DNA of 64,000 nt from Limanda limanda (taxonomy: Eukaryota > Chordata > Actinopteri > Pleuronectiformes > Pleuronectidae). Position numbers and translations under genes: made by a program. Positions 24,063 to 36,751 of the stretch are shown here, piece after piece. Every line of letters begins with the position of its first letter. Position 1 is the first letter of the stretch. Below the pieces are notes generated by a model that ran no database searches, was not told the DNA's origin, and saw only the letters and a list, made by a program, of their open reading frames with translations. The stretch lies in assembly GCF_963576545.1 (NCBI RefSeq), contig NW_026870599.1:186001-250000 (forward strand). The letters are read 5' to 3'.

Positions 24063-24380
24063 GAGATATTCTTGAATAACTTTTTTTGTGAAGGTCGGAG
24101 AGACTTGGAAAGTGGTTGCATCTGGACTAATTTGGGTCCTGCGGATCGATTGGTACCATCCCCGAGCTTGTACGACCTTCGGAAGAGGTCGACCGACGAA
24201 ATTCCCCCAAATCTGAGGAGATATTCTTGAATAACTTTTTTTGTGAAGGTCGGAGAGACTTGCAAGTAGGCTCTACCCCCACTAAATGGGGTTGCGCGCA
24301 TCGATCGGTACCATCCTTGAGCTTCTCCGACTTTCGGAAGGGTTAGGGTTAGGGTTAGGGATGAAAGCACATAGGAGAAA

Positions 24381-25179
24381 GAGATATTCTTGAATAACTT
24401 TTTTTGTGAAGGTCGGAGAGACTTGCAAGTAGGCTCTACCCCCACTAAATGGGGTAGCGCACATCGATCGGTACCATCCTTGAGCTTCTCCGACTTTCGG
24501 AAGGGTTAGGGTTAGGGTTAGGGATGAAAGCACATAGGAGAAAGAGATATTCTTGAATAACTTTTTTTGTGAAGGTCGGAGAGACTTGGAAAGTGGTTGC
24601 ATCTGGACTAATTTGGGTCCTGCGGATCGATTGGTACCATCCCCGAGCTTGTACGACCTTCGGAAGAGGTCGACCGACGAAATTCCCCCAAATCTGAGGA
24701 GATATTCTTGAATAACTTTTTTTGTGAAGGTCGGAGAGACTTGCAAGTAGGCTCTACCCCCACTAAATGGGGTTGCGCGCATCGATCGGTACCATCCTTG
24801 AGCTTCTCCGACTTTCGGAAGGGTTAGGGTTAGGGTTAGGGATGAAAGCACATAGGAGAAAGAGATATTCTTGAATAACTTTTTTTGTGAAGGTCGGAGA
24901 GACTTGCAAGTAGGCTCTACCCCCACTAAATGGGGTAGCGCACATCGATCGGTACCATCCTTGAGCTTCTCCGACTTTCGGAAGGGTTAGGGTTAGGGTT
25001 AGGGATGAAAGCACATAGGAGAAAGAGATATTCTTGAATAACTTTTTTTGTGAAGGTCGGAGAGACTTGGAAAGTGGTTGCATCTGGACTAATTTGGGTC
25101 CTGCGGATCGATTGGTACCATCCCCGAGCTTGTACGACCTTCGGAAGAGGTCGACCGACGAAATTCCCCCAAATCTGAG
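24381..25179 (+). repeat. A-B-2A-B spacer between chimera blocks
   Basis: B units are 24544-24698 and 25025-25179. The A units at 24381 and 24862 both read GCGCACATC, unlike the matching positions around the second chimera block. This segment therefore belongs to the 2731-bp repeat length but has no copy further right. Confidence 0.8.
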
Positions 25180-25986
25180 GAGATATTCTTGAATAACTTT
25201 TTTTGTGAAGGTCGGAGAGACTTGCAAGTAGGCTCTACCCCCACTAAATGGGGTAACGCGCATCGATCGGTACCATCCTTGAGCTTCTCCGACTTTCGGA
25301 AGGGTTAGGGTTAGGGTTAGGGATGAAAGCACATAGGAGAAAGAGATATTCTTGAATAACTTTTTTTGTGAAGGTCGGAGAGACTTGCAAGTAGGCTCTA
25401 CCCCCACTAAATGGGGTAGCGCGCATCGATCGGTACCATCCTTGAGCTTCTCCGACTTTCGGAAGGGTTAGGGTTAGGGTTAGGGATGAAAGCACATAGG
25501 AGAAAGAGATATTCTTGAATAACTTTTTTTGTGAAGGTCGGAGAGACTTGGAAAGTGGTTGCATCTGGACTAATTTGGGTCCTGCAGATCGATTGGTACC
25601 ATCCCCGAGCTTGTACGACCTTCGGAAGAGGTCGACCGACGAAATTCCCCCAAATCTGAGGAGATATTCTTGAATAACTTTTTTTGTGAAGGTCGGAGAG
25701 ACTTGCAAGTAGGCTTTACCCCCACTAAATGGGGTAGCGCGCATCGATCGGTACCATCCTTGAGCTTCTCCGACTTTCGGAAGGGTTAGGGTTAGGGTTA
25801 GGGATGAAAGCACATAGGAGAAAGAGATATTCTTGAATAACGTTTTTTGTGAAGGTCGGAGAGACTTGCAAGTAGGCTCTACCCCCACTAAATGGGGTAG
25901 CGCGCATCGATCGGTACCATCCTTGAGCTTCTCCGACTTTCGGAAGGGTTAGGGTTAGGGTTAGGGATGAAAGCACATAGGAGAAA

Positions 25987-26149
25987 GAGATATTCTTGAA
26001 TAACTTTTTTTGTGAAGGTCGGAGAGACTTGGAAAGTGGTTGCATCTGGACTAATTTGGGTCCTGCGGATCGATTGGTACCATCCTTGAGCTTCTCCGAC
26101 TTTCGGAAGGGTTAGGGTTAGGGTTAGGGATGAAAGCACATAGGAGAAA
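25987..26149 (+). repeat. Chimeric B/A monomer 3
   Basis: This is the copy of the unit at 23256 at +2731 bp: B left half, A right half, 163 bp, followed by the B at 26150. Confidence 0.93.
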
Positions 26150-26630
26150 GAGATATTCTTGAATAACTTTTTTTGTGAAGGTCGGAGAGACTTGGAAAGT
26201 GGTTGCATCTGGACTAATTTGGGTCCTGCGGATCGATTGGTACCATCCCCGAGCTTGTACGACCTTCGGAAGAGGTCGACCGACGAAATTCCCCCAAATC
26301 TGAGGAGATATTCTTGAATAACTTTTTTTGTGAAGGTCGGAGAGACTTGCAAGTAGGCTCTACCCCCACTAAATGGGGTTGCGCGCATCGATCGGTACCA
26401 TCCTTGAGCTTCTCCGACTTTCGGAAGGGTTAGGGTTAGGGTTAGGGATGAAAGCACATAGGAGAAAGAGATATTCTTGAATAACTTTTTTTGTGAAGGT
26501 CGGAGAGACTTGCAAGTAGGCTTTACCCCCACTAAATGGGGTAGCGCGCATCGATCGGTACCATCCTTGAGCTTCTCCGACTTTCGGAAGGGTTAGGGTT
26601 AGGGTTAGGGATGAAAGCACATAGGAGAAA

Positions 26631-26793
26631 GAGATATTCTTGAATAACTTTTTTTGTGAAGGTCGGAGAGACTTGGAAAGTGGTTGCATCTGGACTAATT
26701 TGGGTCCTGCGGATCGATTGGTACCATCCTTGAGCTTCTCCGACTTTCGGAAGGGTTAGGGTTAGGGTTAGGGATGAAAGCACATAGGAGAAA
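26631..26793 (+). repeat. Chimeric B/A monomer 4
   Basis: This is the copy of the unit at 23900 at +2731 bp, followed by the B at 26794. Its right half aligns with the A at 271-433, so the far duplication of the window start begins inside or just after it. Confidence 0.93.
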
Positions 26794-29700
26794 GAGATAT
26801 TCTTGAATAACTTTTTTTGTGAAGGTCGGAGAGACTTGGAAAGTGGTTGCATCTGGACTAATTTGGGTCCTGCGGATCGATTGGTACCATCCCCGAGCTT
26901 GTACGACCTTCGGAAGAGGTCGACCGACGAAATTCCCCCAAATCTGAGGAGATATTCTTGAATAACTTTTTTTGTGAAGGTCGGAGAGACTTGCAAGTAG
27001 GCTCTACCCCCACTAAATGGGGTTGCGCGCATCGATCGGTACCATCCTTGAGCTTCTCCGACTTTCGGAAGGGTTAGGGTTAGGGTTAGGGATGAAAGCA
27101 CATAGGAGAAAGAGATATTCTTGAATAACTTTTTTTGTGAAGGTCGGAGAGACTTGCAAGTAGGCTTTACCCCCACTAAATGGGGTAGCGCGCATCGATC
27201 GGTACCATCCTTGAGCTTCTCCGACTTTCGGAAGGGTTAGGGTTAGGGTTAGGGATGAAAGCACATAGGAGAAAGAGATATTCTTGAATAACTTTTTTTG
27301 TGAAGGTCGGAGAGACTTGGAAAGTGGTTGCATCTGGACTAATTTGGGTCCTGCAGATCGATTGGTACCATCCCCGAGCTTGTACGACCTTCGGAAGAGG
27401 TCGACCGACGAAATTCCCCCAAATCTGAGGAGATATTCTTGAATAACTTTTTTTGTGAAGGTCGGAGAGACTTGCAAGTAGGCTCTACCCCCACTAAATG
27501 GGGTAGCGCGCATCGATCTGTACCATCCTTGAGCCTCTCCGACTTTCGGAAGGGTTAGGGTTAGGGTTAGGGATGAAAGCACATAGGAGAAAGAGATATT
27601 CTTGAATAACTTTTTTTGTGAAGGTCGGAGAGACTTGCAAGTAGGCTCTACCCCCACTAAAAGGGGTAGCGCGCATCGATCGGTACCATCCTTGAGCTTC
27701 TCCGACTTTCGGAAGGGTTAGGGTTAGGGTTAGGGATGAAAGCACATAGGAGAAAGAGATATTCTTGAATAACTTTTTTTGTGAAGGTCGGAGAGACTTG
27801 CAAGTAGGCTCTACCCCCACTAAATGGGGTAGCGCGCATCGATCGGTACTATCCTTGAGCTTCTCCGACTTTTGGAAGGGTTAGGGTTAGGGTTAGGGAT
27901 GAAAGCACATAGGAGAAAGAGATATTCTTGAATAACTTTTTTTGTGAAGGTCGGAGAGACTTGGAAAGTGGTTGCATCTGGACTAATTTGGGTCCTGCGG
28001 ATCGATTGGTACCATCCCCGAGCTTGTACGACCTTCGGAAGAGGTCGACCGACGAAATTCCCCCAAATCTGAGGAGATATTCTTGAATAACTTTTTTTGT
28101 GAAGGTCGGAGAGACTTGCAAGTAGGCTCTACCCCCACTAAATGGGGTAGCGCGCATCGATCGGTACCATCCTTGAGCTTCTCCGACTTTCGGAAGGGTT
28201 AGGGTTAGGGTTAGGGATGAAAGCACATAGGAGAAAGAGATATTCTTGAATAACTTTTTTTGTGAAGGTCGGAGAGACTTGCAAGTAGGCTCTACTCCCA
28301 CTAAATGGGGTAGCGCGCATCGATCGGTACCATCCTTGAGCTTCTCCGACTTTCGGAAGGGTTAGGGTTAGGGTTAGGGATGAAAGCACATAGTAGAAAG
28401 AGATATTCTTGAATAACTTTTTTTGTGAAGGTCGGAGAGACTTGCAAGTAGGCTCTACCCCCACTAAATGGGGTAGCGCACATCGATCGGTACCATCCTT
28501 GAGCTTCTCCGACTTTCGGAAGGGTTAGGGTTAGGGTTAGGGATGAAAGCACATAGGAGAAAGAGATATTCTTGAATAACCTTTTTTGTGAAGGTCGGAG
28601 AGACTTGCAAGTAGGCTCTACCCCCACTAAATGGGGTAGCGCGCATCGATCGGTACCATCCTTGAGCTTCTCCGACTTTCGGAAGGGTTAGGGTTAGGGT
28701 TAGGGATGAAAGCACATAGGAGAAAGAGATATTCTTGAATAACTTTTTTTGTGAAGGTCGGAGAGACTTGCAAGTAGGCTCTACCCCCACTAAATGGGGT
28801 AGCGCGCATCGATCGGTACCATCCTTGAGCTTCTCCGACTTTTGGAAGGGTTAGGGTTAGGGTTAGGGATGAAAGCACATAGGAGAAAGAGATATTCTTG
28901 AATAACTTTTTTTGTGAAGGTCGGAGAGACTTGGAAAGTGGTTGCATCTGGACTAATTTGGGTCCTGCAGATCGATTGGTACCATCCCCGAGCTTGTACG
29001 ACCTTCGGAAGAGGTCGACCGACGAAATTCCCCCAAATCTGAGGAGATATTCTTGAATAACTTTTTTTGTGAAGGTCGGAGAGACTTGCAAGTAGGCTCT
29101 ACCCCCACTAAATGGGGTAGCGCGCATCGATCGGTACCATCCTTGAGCTTCTCCGACTTTCGGAAGGGTTAGGGTTAGGGTTAGGGATGAAAGCACATAG
29201 GAGAAAGAGATATTCTTGAATAACTTTTTTTGTGAAGGTCGGAGAGACTTGCAAGTAGGCTCTACCCCCACTAAATGGGGTAGCGCGCATCGATCGGTAC
29301 CATCCTTGAGCTTCTCCGACTTTCGGAAGGGTTAGGGTTAGGGTTAGGGATGAAAGCACATAGTAGAAAGAGATATTCTTGAATAACTTTTTTTGTGAAG
29401 GTCGGAGAGACTTGCAAGTAGGCTCTACCCCCACTAAATGGGGTAGCGCACATCGATCGGTACCATCCTTGAGCTTCTCCGACTTTCGGAAGGGTTAGGG
29501 TTAGGGTTAGGGATGAAAGCACATAGGAGAAAGAGATATTCTTGAATAACTTTTTTTGTGAAGGTCGGAGAGACTTGGAAAGTGGTTGCATCTGGACTAA
29601 TTTGGGTCCTGCGGATCGATTGGTACCATCCCCGAGCTTGTACGACCTTCGAAAGAGGTCGACCGACGAAATTCCCCCAAATCTGAGAAGATATTCTTGA

Positions 29701-30005
29701 ATAACTTTTTTTGTGAAGGTCGGAGAGACTTGCAAGTAGGCTCTACCCCCACTAAATGGGGTTGCGCGCATCGATCGGTACCATCCTTGAGCTTCTCCGA
29801 CTTTCGGAAGGGTTAGGGTTAGGGTTAGGGATGAAAGCACATAGGAGAAAGAGATATTCTTGAATAACTTTTTTTGTGAAGGTCGGAGAGACTTGGAAAG
29901 TGGTTGCATCTGGACTAATTTGGGTCCTGCGGATCGATTGGTACCATCCCCGAGCTTTTACGACCTTCGGAAGAGGTCGACCGACGAAATTCCCCCAAAT
30001 CTGAG
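26794..30005 (+). repeat. Far copy of 434-3645 (offset 26,360 bp)
   Basis: 3212 bp repeat the order and variants of 434-3645: GGGGTTGCG, CTTTACCC, ATCTGTACC with GAGCCTCTCC, TAAAAGGGG, GGTACTATCC, CTACTCCC, CATAGTAG, GCGCACATC, CTTCGAAAGAGG and CGAGCTTTTACG. One visible difference is TGCAGATC in the B at 27275 against TGCGGATC at 915. The copy diverges from the original in the next A unit. Confidence 0.9.
28237..30005 (+). repeat. 1769-bp tandem duplication, copy 1
   Basis: The order is 4A-B-3A-B-1A-B (8 A + 3 B = 1769 bp), starting with the A that carries CTACTCCC and CATAGTAG and ending with the B that carries CGAGCTTTTACG. It lies within the far copy of the window start. Confidence 0.9.
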
Positions 30006-31774
30006 GAGATATTCTTGAATAACTTTTTTTGTGAAGGTCGGAGAGACTTGCAAGTAGGCTCTACTCCCACTAAATGGGGTAGCGCGCATCGATCGGTACC
30101 ATCCTTGAGCTTCTCCGACTTTCGGAAGGGTTAGGGTTAGGGTTAGGGATGAAAGCACATAGTAGAAAGAGATATTCTTGAATAACTTTTTTTGTGAAGG
30201 TCGGAGAGACTTGCAAGTAGGCTCTACCCCCACTAAATGGGGTAGCGCACATCGATCGGTACCATCCTTGAGCTTCTCCGACTTTCGGAAGGGTTAGGGT
30301 TAGGGTTAGGGATGAAAGCACATAGGAGAAAGAGATATTCTTGAATAACCTTTTTTGTGAAGGTCGGAGAGACTTGCAAGTAGGCTCTACCCCCACTAAA
30401 TGGGGTAGCGCGCATCGATCGGTACCATCCTTGAGCTTCTCCGACTTTCGGAAGGGTTAGGGTTAGGGTTAGGGATGAAAGCACATAGGAGAAAGAGATA
30501 TTCTTGAATAACTTTTTTTGTGAAGGTCGGAGAGACTTGCAAGTAGGCTCTACCCCCACTAAATGGGGTAGCGCGCATCGATCGGTACCATCCTTGAGCT
30601 TCTCCGACTTTTGGAAGGGTTAGGGTTAGGGTTAGGGATGAAAGCACATAGGAGAAAGAGATATTCTTGAATAACTTTTTTTGTGAAGGTCGGAGAGACT
30701 TGGAAAGTGGTTGCATCTGGACTAATTTGGGTCCTGCAGATCGATTGGTACCATCCCCGAGCTTGTACGACCTTCGGAAGAGGTCGACCGACGAAATTCC
30801 CCCAAATCTGAGGAGATATTCTTGAATAACTTTTTTTGTGAAGGTCGGAGAGACTTGCAAGTAGGCTCTACCCCCACTAAATGGGGTAGCGCGCATCGAT
30901 CGGTACCATCCTTGAGCTTCTCCGACTTTCGGAAGGGTTAGGGTTAGGGTTAGGGATGAAAGCACATAGGAGAAAGAGATATTCTTGAATAACTTTTTTT
31001 GTGAAGGTCGGAGAGACTTGCAAGTAGGCTCTACCCCCACTAAATGGGGTAGCGCGCATCGATCGGTACCATCCTTGAGCTTCTCCGACTTTCGGAAGGG
31101 TTAGGGTTAGGGTTAGGGATGAAAGCACATAGTAGAAAGAGATATTCTTGAATAACTTTTTTTGTGAAGGTCGGAGAGACTTGCAAGTAGGCTCTACCCC
31201 CACTAAATGGGGTAGCGCACATCGATCGGTACCATCCTTGAGCTTCTCCGACTTTCGGAAGGGTTAGGGTTAGGGTTAGGGATGAAAGCACATAGGAGAA
31301 AGAGATATTCTTGAATAACTTTTTTTGTGAAGGTCGGAGAGACTTGGAAAGTGGTTGCATCTGGACTAATTTGGGTCCTGCGGATCGATTGGTACCATCC
31401 CCGAGCTTGTACGACCTTCGAAAGAGGTCGACCGACGAAATTCCCCCAAATCTGAGAAGATATTCTTGAATAACTTTTTTTGTGAAGGTCGGAGAGACTT
31501 GCAAGTAGGCTCTACCCCCACTAAATGGGGTTGCGCGCATCGATCGGTACCATCCTTGAGCTTCTCCGACTTTCGGAAGGGTTAGGGTTAGTGTTAGGGA
31601 TGAAAGCACATAGGAGAAAGAGATATTCTTGAATAACTTTTTTTGTGAAGGTCGGAGAGACTTGGAAAGTGGTTGCATCTGGACTAATTTGGGTCCTGCG
31701 GATCGATTGGTACCATCCCCGAGCTTTTACGACCTTCGGAAGAGGTCGACCGACGAAATTCCCCCAAATCTGAG
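30006..31774 (+). repeat. 1769-bp tandem duplication, copy 2
   Basis: This has the same order and markers as 28237-30005. It happened after the 26,360-bp-offset copy was made, because the original at 3646 continues differently. A private change is TTAGTG in the telomeric tract near 31592. Confidence 0.9.
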
Positions 31775-33380
31775 GAGATATTCTTGAATAACTTTTTTTG
31801 TGAAGGTCGGAGAGACTTGCAAGTAGGCTCTACCCCCACTAAATGGGGTAGCGCGCATCGATCGGTACCATCCTTGAGCTTCTCCGACTTTCGGAAGGGT
31901 TAGGGTTAGGGTTAGGGATGAAAGCACATAGGAGAAAGAGATATTCTTGAATAACTTTTTTTGTGAAGGTCGGAGAGACTTGCAAGTAGGCTCTACCCCC
32001 ACTAAATGGGGTAGCGCGCATCGATCGGTACCATCCTTGAGCTTCTCCGACTTTCGGAAGGGTTAGGGTTAGGGTTAGGGATGAAAGCACATAGGAGAAA
32101 GAGATATTCTTGAATAACTTTTTTTGTGAAGGTCGGAGAGACTTGCAAGTAGGCTCTACCCCCACTAAATGGGGTAGCGCGCATCGATCGGTACCATCCT
32201 TGAGCTTCTCCGACTTTCGGAAGGGTTAGGGTTAGGGTTAGGGATGAAAGCACATAGGAGAAAGAGATATTCTTGAATAACTTTTTTTGTGAAGGTCGGA
32301 GAGACTTGGAAAGTGGTTGCATCTGGACTAATTTGGGTCCTGCGGATCGATTGGTACCATCCCCGAGCTTGTACGACCTTCGGAAGAGGTCGACCGACGA
32401 AATTCCCCCAAATCTGAGGAGATATTCTTGAATAACTTTTTTTGTGAAGGTCGGAGAGACTTGCAAGTAGGCTCTACCCCCACTAAATGGGGTAGCGCGC
32501 ATCGATCGGTACCATCCTTGAGCTTCTCCGACTTTCGGAAGGGTTAGGGTTAGGGTTAGGGATGAAAGCACATAGGAGAAAGAGATATTCTTGAATAACG
32601 TTTTTTGTGAAGGTCGGAGAGACTTGCAAGTAGGCTCTACCCCCACTAAATGGGGTAGCGCGCATCGATCGGTACCATCCTTGAGCTTCTCCGACTTTCG
32701 GAAGGGTTAGGGTTAGGGTTAGGGATGAAAGCACATAGGAGAAAGAGATATTCTTGAATAACTTTTTTTGTGAAGGTCGGAGAGACTTGGAAAGTGGTTG
32801 CATCTGGACTAATTTGGGTCCTGCGGATCGATTGGTACCATCCCCGAGCTTGTACGACCTTCGGAAGAGGTCGACCGACGAAATTCCCCCAAATCTGAGG
32901 AGATATTCTTGAATAACTTTTTTTGTGAAGGTCGGAGAGACTTGCAAGTAGGCTCTACCCCCACTAAATGGGGTTGCGCGCATCGATCGGTACCATCCTT
33001 GAGCTTCTCCGACTTTCGGAAGGGTTAGGGTTAGGGTTAGGGATGAAAGCACATAGGAGAAAGAGATATTCTTGAATAACTTTTTTTGTGAAGGTCGGAG
33101 AGACTTGCAAGTAGGCTTTACCCCCACTAAATGGGGTAGCGCGCATCGATCGGTACCATCGTTGAGCTTCTCCGACTTTCGGAAGGGTTAGGGTTAGGGT
33201 TAGGGATGAAAGCACATAGGAGAAAGAGATATTCTTGAATAACTTTTTTTGTGAAGGTCGGAGAGACTTGGAAAGTGGTTGCATCTGGACTAATTTGGGT
33301 CCTGCGGATCGATTGGTACCATCCCCGAGCTTGTACGACCTTCGGAAGAGGTCGACCGACGAAATTCCCCCAAATCTGAG
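31775..33380 (+). repeat. 3A-B-2A-B-2A-B block
   Basis: B units are at 32264, 32745 and 33226. The block resembles 18438-19562 in monomer order and in carrying CGTTTTTTG in the second-family A. A private change is CCATCGTTGAG near 33167. Confidence 0.82.
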
Positions 33381-35477
33381 GAGATATTCTTGAATAACTT
33401 TTTTTGTGAAGGTCGGAGAGACTTGCAAGTAGGCTCTACCCCCACTAAATGGGGTAGCGCGCATCGATCTGTACCATCCTTGAGCCTCTCCGACTTTCGG
33501 AAGGGTTAGGGTTAGGGTTAGGGATGAAAGCACATAGGAGAAAGAGATATTCTTGAATAACTTTTTTTGTGAAGGTCGGAGAGACTTGCAAGTAGGCTCT
33601 ACCCCCACTAAAAGGGGTAGCGCGCATCGATCGGTACCATCCTTGAGCTTCTCCGACTTTCGGAAGGGTTAGGGTTAGGGTTAGGGATGAAAGCACATAG
33701 GAGAAAGAGATATTCTTGAATAACTTTTTTTTTGAAGGTCGGAGAGACTTGCAAGTAGGCTCTACCCCCACTAAATGGGGTAGCGCGCATCGATCGGTAC
33801 TATCCTTGAGCTTCTCCGACTTTTGGAAGGGTTAGGGTTAGGGTTAGGGATGAAAGCACATAGGAGAAAGAGATATTCTTGAATAACTTTTTTTGTGAAG
33901 GTCGGAGAGACTTGGAAAGTGGTTGCATCTGGACTAATTTGGGTCCTGCGGATCGATTGGTACCATCCCCGAGCTTGTACGACCTTCGGAAGAGGTCGAC
34001 CGACGAAATTCCCCCAAATCTGAGGAGATATTCTTGAATAACTTTTTTTGTGAAGGTCGGAGAGACTTGCAAGTAGGCTCTACCCCCACTAAATGGGGTA
34101 GCGCGCATCGATCGGTACCATCCTTGAGCTTCTCCGACTTTCGGAAGGGTTAGGGTTAGGGTTAGGGATGAAAGCACATAGGAGAAAGAGATATTCTTGA
34201 ATAACTTTTTTTGTGAAGGTCGGAGAGACTTGCAAGTAGGCTCTACTCCCACTAAATGGGGTAGCGCGCATCGATCGGTACCATCCTTGAGCTTCTCCGA
34301 CTTTCGGAAGGGTTAGGGTTAGGGATGAAAGCACATAGTAGAAAGAGATATTCTTGAATAACTTTTTTTGTGAAGGTCGGAGAGACTTGCAAGTAGGCTC
34401 TACCCCCACTAAATGGGGTAGCGCACATCGATCGGTACCATCCTTGAGCTTCTCCGACTTTCGGAAGGGTTAGGGTTAGGGTTAGGGATGAAAGCACATA
34501 GGAGAAAGAGATATTCTTGAATAACCTTTTTTGTGAAGGTCGGAGAGACTTGCAAGTAGGCTCTACCCCCACTAAATGGGGTAGCGCGCATCGATCGGTA
34601 CCATCCTTGAGCTTCTCCGACTTTCGGAAGGGTTAGGGTTAGGGTTAGGGATGAAAGCACATAGGAGAAAGAGATATTCTTGAATAACTTTTTTTGTGAA
34701 GGTCGGAGAGACTTGCAAGTAGGCTCTACCCCCACTAAATGGGGTAGCGCGCATCGATCGGTACCATCCTTGAGCTTCTCCGACTTTTGGAAGGGTTAGG
34801 GTTAGGGTTAGGGATGAAAGCACATAGGAGAAAGAGATATTCTTGAATAACTTTTTTTGTGAAGGTCGGAGAGACTTGGAAAGTGGTTGCATCTGGACTA
34901 ATTTGGGTCCTGCAGATCGATTGGTACCATCCCCGAGCTTGTACGACCTTCGGAAGAGGTCGACCGACGAAATTCCCCCAAATCTGAGGAGATATTCTTG
35001 AATAACTTTTTTTGTGAAGGTCGGAGAGACTTGCAAGTAGGCTCTACCCCCACTAAATGGGGTAGCGCGCATCGATCGGTACCATCCTTGAGCTTCTCCG
35101 ACTTTCGGAAGGGTTAGGGTTAGGGTTAGGGATGAAAGCACATAGGAGAAAGAGATATTCTTGAATAACTTTTTTTGTGAAGGTCGGAGAGACTTGCAAG
35201 TAGGCTCTACCCCCACTAAATGGGGTAGCGCGCATCGATCGGTACCATCCTTGAGCTTCTCCGACTTTCGGAAGGGTTAGGGTTAGGGTTAGGGATGAAA
35301 GCACATAGTAGAAAGAGATATTCTTGAATAACTTTTTTTGTGAAGGTCGGAGAGACTTGCAAGTAGGCTCTACCCCCACTAAATGGGGTAGCGCACATCG
35401 ATCGGTACCATCCTTGAGCTTCTCCGACTTTCGGAAGGGTTAGGGTTAGGGTTAGGGATGAAAGCACATAGGAGAAA
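33381..35477 (+). repeat. Third copy of 1070-3172 (offset 32,311 then 32,305 bp)
   Basis: The marker set ATCTGTACC/GAGCCTCTCC, TAAAAGGGG, GGTACTATCC, CTACTCCC, CATAGTAG, GCGCACATC and CCTTTTTTG appears again in order. The offset drops by 6 bp at the A unit 34188-34344, which lost one telomere repeat. A T-run variant, TTTTTTTTTG, lies near 33730. Confidence 0.9.
34188..34344 (+). repeat. 157-bp A monomer (one telomere repeat lost)
   Basis: This is the second A after a B and carries CTACTCCC and CATAGTAG. The matching units at 1877 and 28237 are full length, so the loss followed the long-range duplication. Confidence 0.93.
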
Positions 35478-36594
35478 GAGATATTCTTGAATAACTTTTT
35501 TTGTGAAGGTCGGAGAGACTTGGAAAGTGGTTGCATCTGGACTAATTTGGGTCCTGCGGATCGATTGGTACCATCCCCGAGCTTGTACGACCTTCGGAAG
35601 AGGTCGACCGACGAAATTCCCCCAAATCTGAGGAGATATTCTTGAATAACTTTTTTTGTGAAGGTCGGAGAGACTTGCAAGTAGGCTCTACCCCCACTAA
35701 ATGGGGTAGCGCGCATCGATCGGTACCATCCTTGAGCTTCTCCGACTTTCGGAAGGGTTAGGGTTAGGGTTAGGGATGAAAGCACATAGGAGAAAGAGAT
35801 ATTCTTGAATAACTTTTTTTGTGAAGGTCGGAGAGACTTGCAAGTAGGCTCTACCCCCACTAAATGGGGTAGCGCGCATCGATCGGTACCATCCTTGAGC
35901 TTCTCCGACTTTCGGAAGGGTTAGGGTTAGGGTTAGGGATGAAAGCACATAGTAGAAAGAGATATTCTTGAATAACTTTTTTTGTGAAGGTCGGAGAGAC
36001 TTGCAAGTAGGCTCTACCCCCACTAAATGGGGTAGCGCACATCGATCGGTACCATCCTTGAGCTTCTCCGACTTTCGGAAGGGTTAGGGTTAGGGTTAGG
36101 GATGAAAGCACATAGGAGAAAGAGATATTCTTGAATAACTTTTTTTGTGAAGGTCGGAGAGACTTGGAAAGTGGTTGCATCTGGACTAATTTGGGTCCTG
36201 CGGATCGATTGGTACCATCCCCGAGCTTGTACGACCTTCGGAAGAGGTCGACCGACGAAATTCCCCCAAATCTGAGGAGATATTCTTGAATAACTTTTTT
36301 TGTGAAGGTCGGAGAGACTTGCAAGTAGGCTCTACCCCCACTAAATGGGGTAGCGCACATCGATCGGTACCATCCTTGAGCTTCTCCGACTTTCGGAAGG
36401 GTTAGGGTTAGGGTTAGGGATGAAAGCACATAGGAGAAAGAGATATTCTTGAATAACTTTTTTTGTGAAGGTCGGAGAGACTTGGAAAGTGGTTGCATCT
36501 GGACTAATTTGGGTCCTGCGGATCGATTGGTACCATCCCCGAGCTTGTACGACCTTTGGAAGAGGTCGACCGACGAAATTCCCCCAAATCTGAG

Positions 36595-36751
36595 GAGATA
36601 TTCTTGAATAACTTTTTTTGTGAAGGTCGGAGAGACTTGCAAGTAGGCTCTACCCCCACTAAATGGGGTAGCGCGCATCGATCGGTACCATCCTTGAGCT
36701 TCTCCGACTTTCGGAAGGGTTAGGGTTAGGGATGAAAGCACATAGGAGAAA
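36595..36751 (+). repeat. 157-bp A monomer (one telomere repeat lost)
   Basis: This is the first A of an AAAB tetramer, after the B at 36440. Neighbouring tetramers keep the full tract, so it looks like a private loss. Confidence 0.93.

Larger units (their letters stand above)
22449..24380 (+). repeat. Chimera-bearing block, copy 1 (2731-bp period)
   Basis: The order is 2A-B-2A-chimera-B-2A-chimera-B-A. Inside it, the 644-bp module chimera-B-2A is duplicated (23256 and 23900). The whole block reappears 2731 bp downstream. The first A carries GGGGTAACG; later ones carry CTTTACCC, CGTTTTTTG and GGGGTTGCG. The nested pattern shows a 644-bp duplication first, then the 2731-bp duplication. Confidence 0.88.
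25180..27111 (+). repeat. Chimera-bearing block, copy 2 (2731-bp period)
   Basis: This has the same order and variants as 22449-24380, offset 2731 bp, including both chimeric units (25987 and 26631). Its right end grades into the far copy of the window start. Confidence 0.88.
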
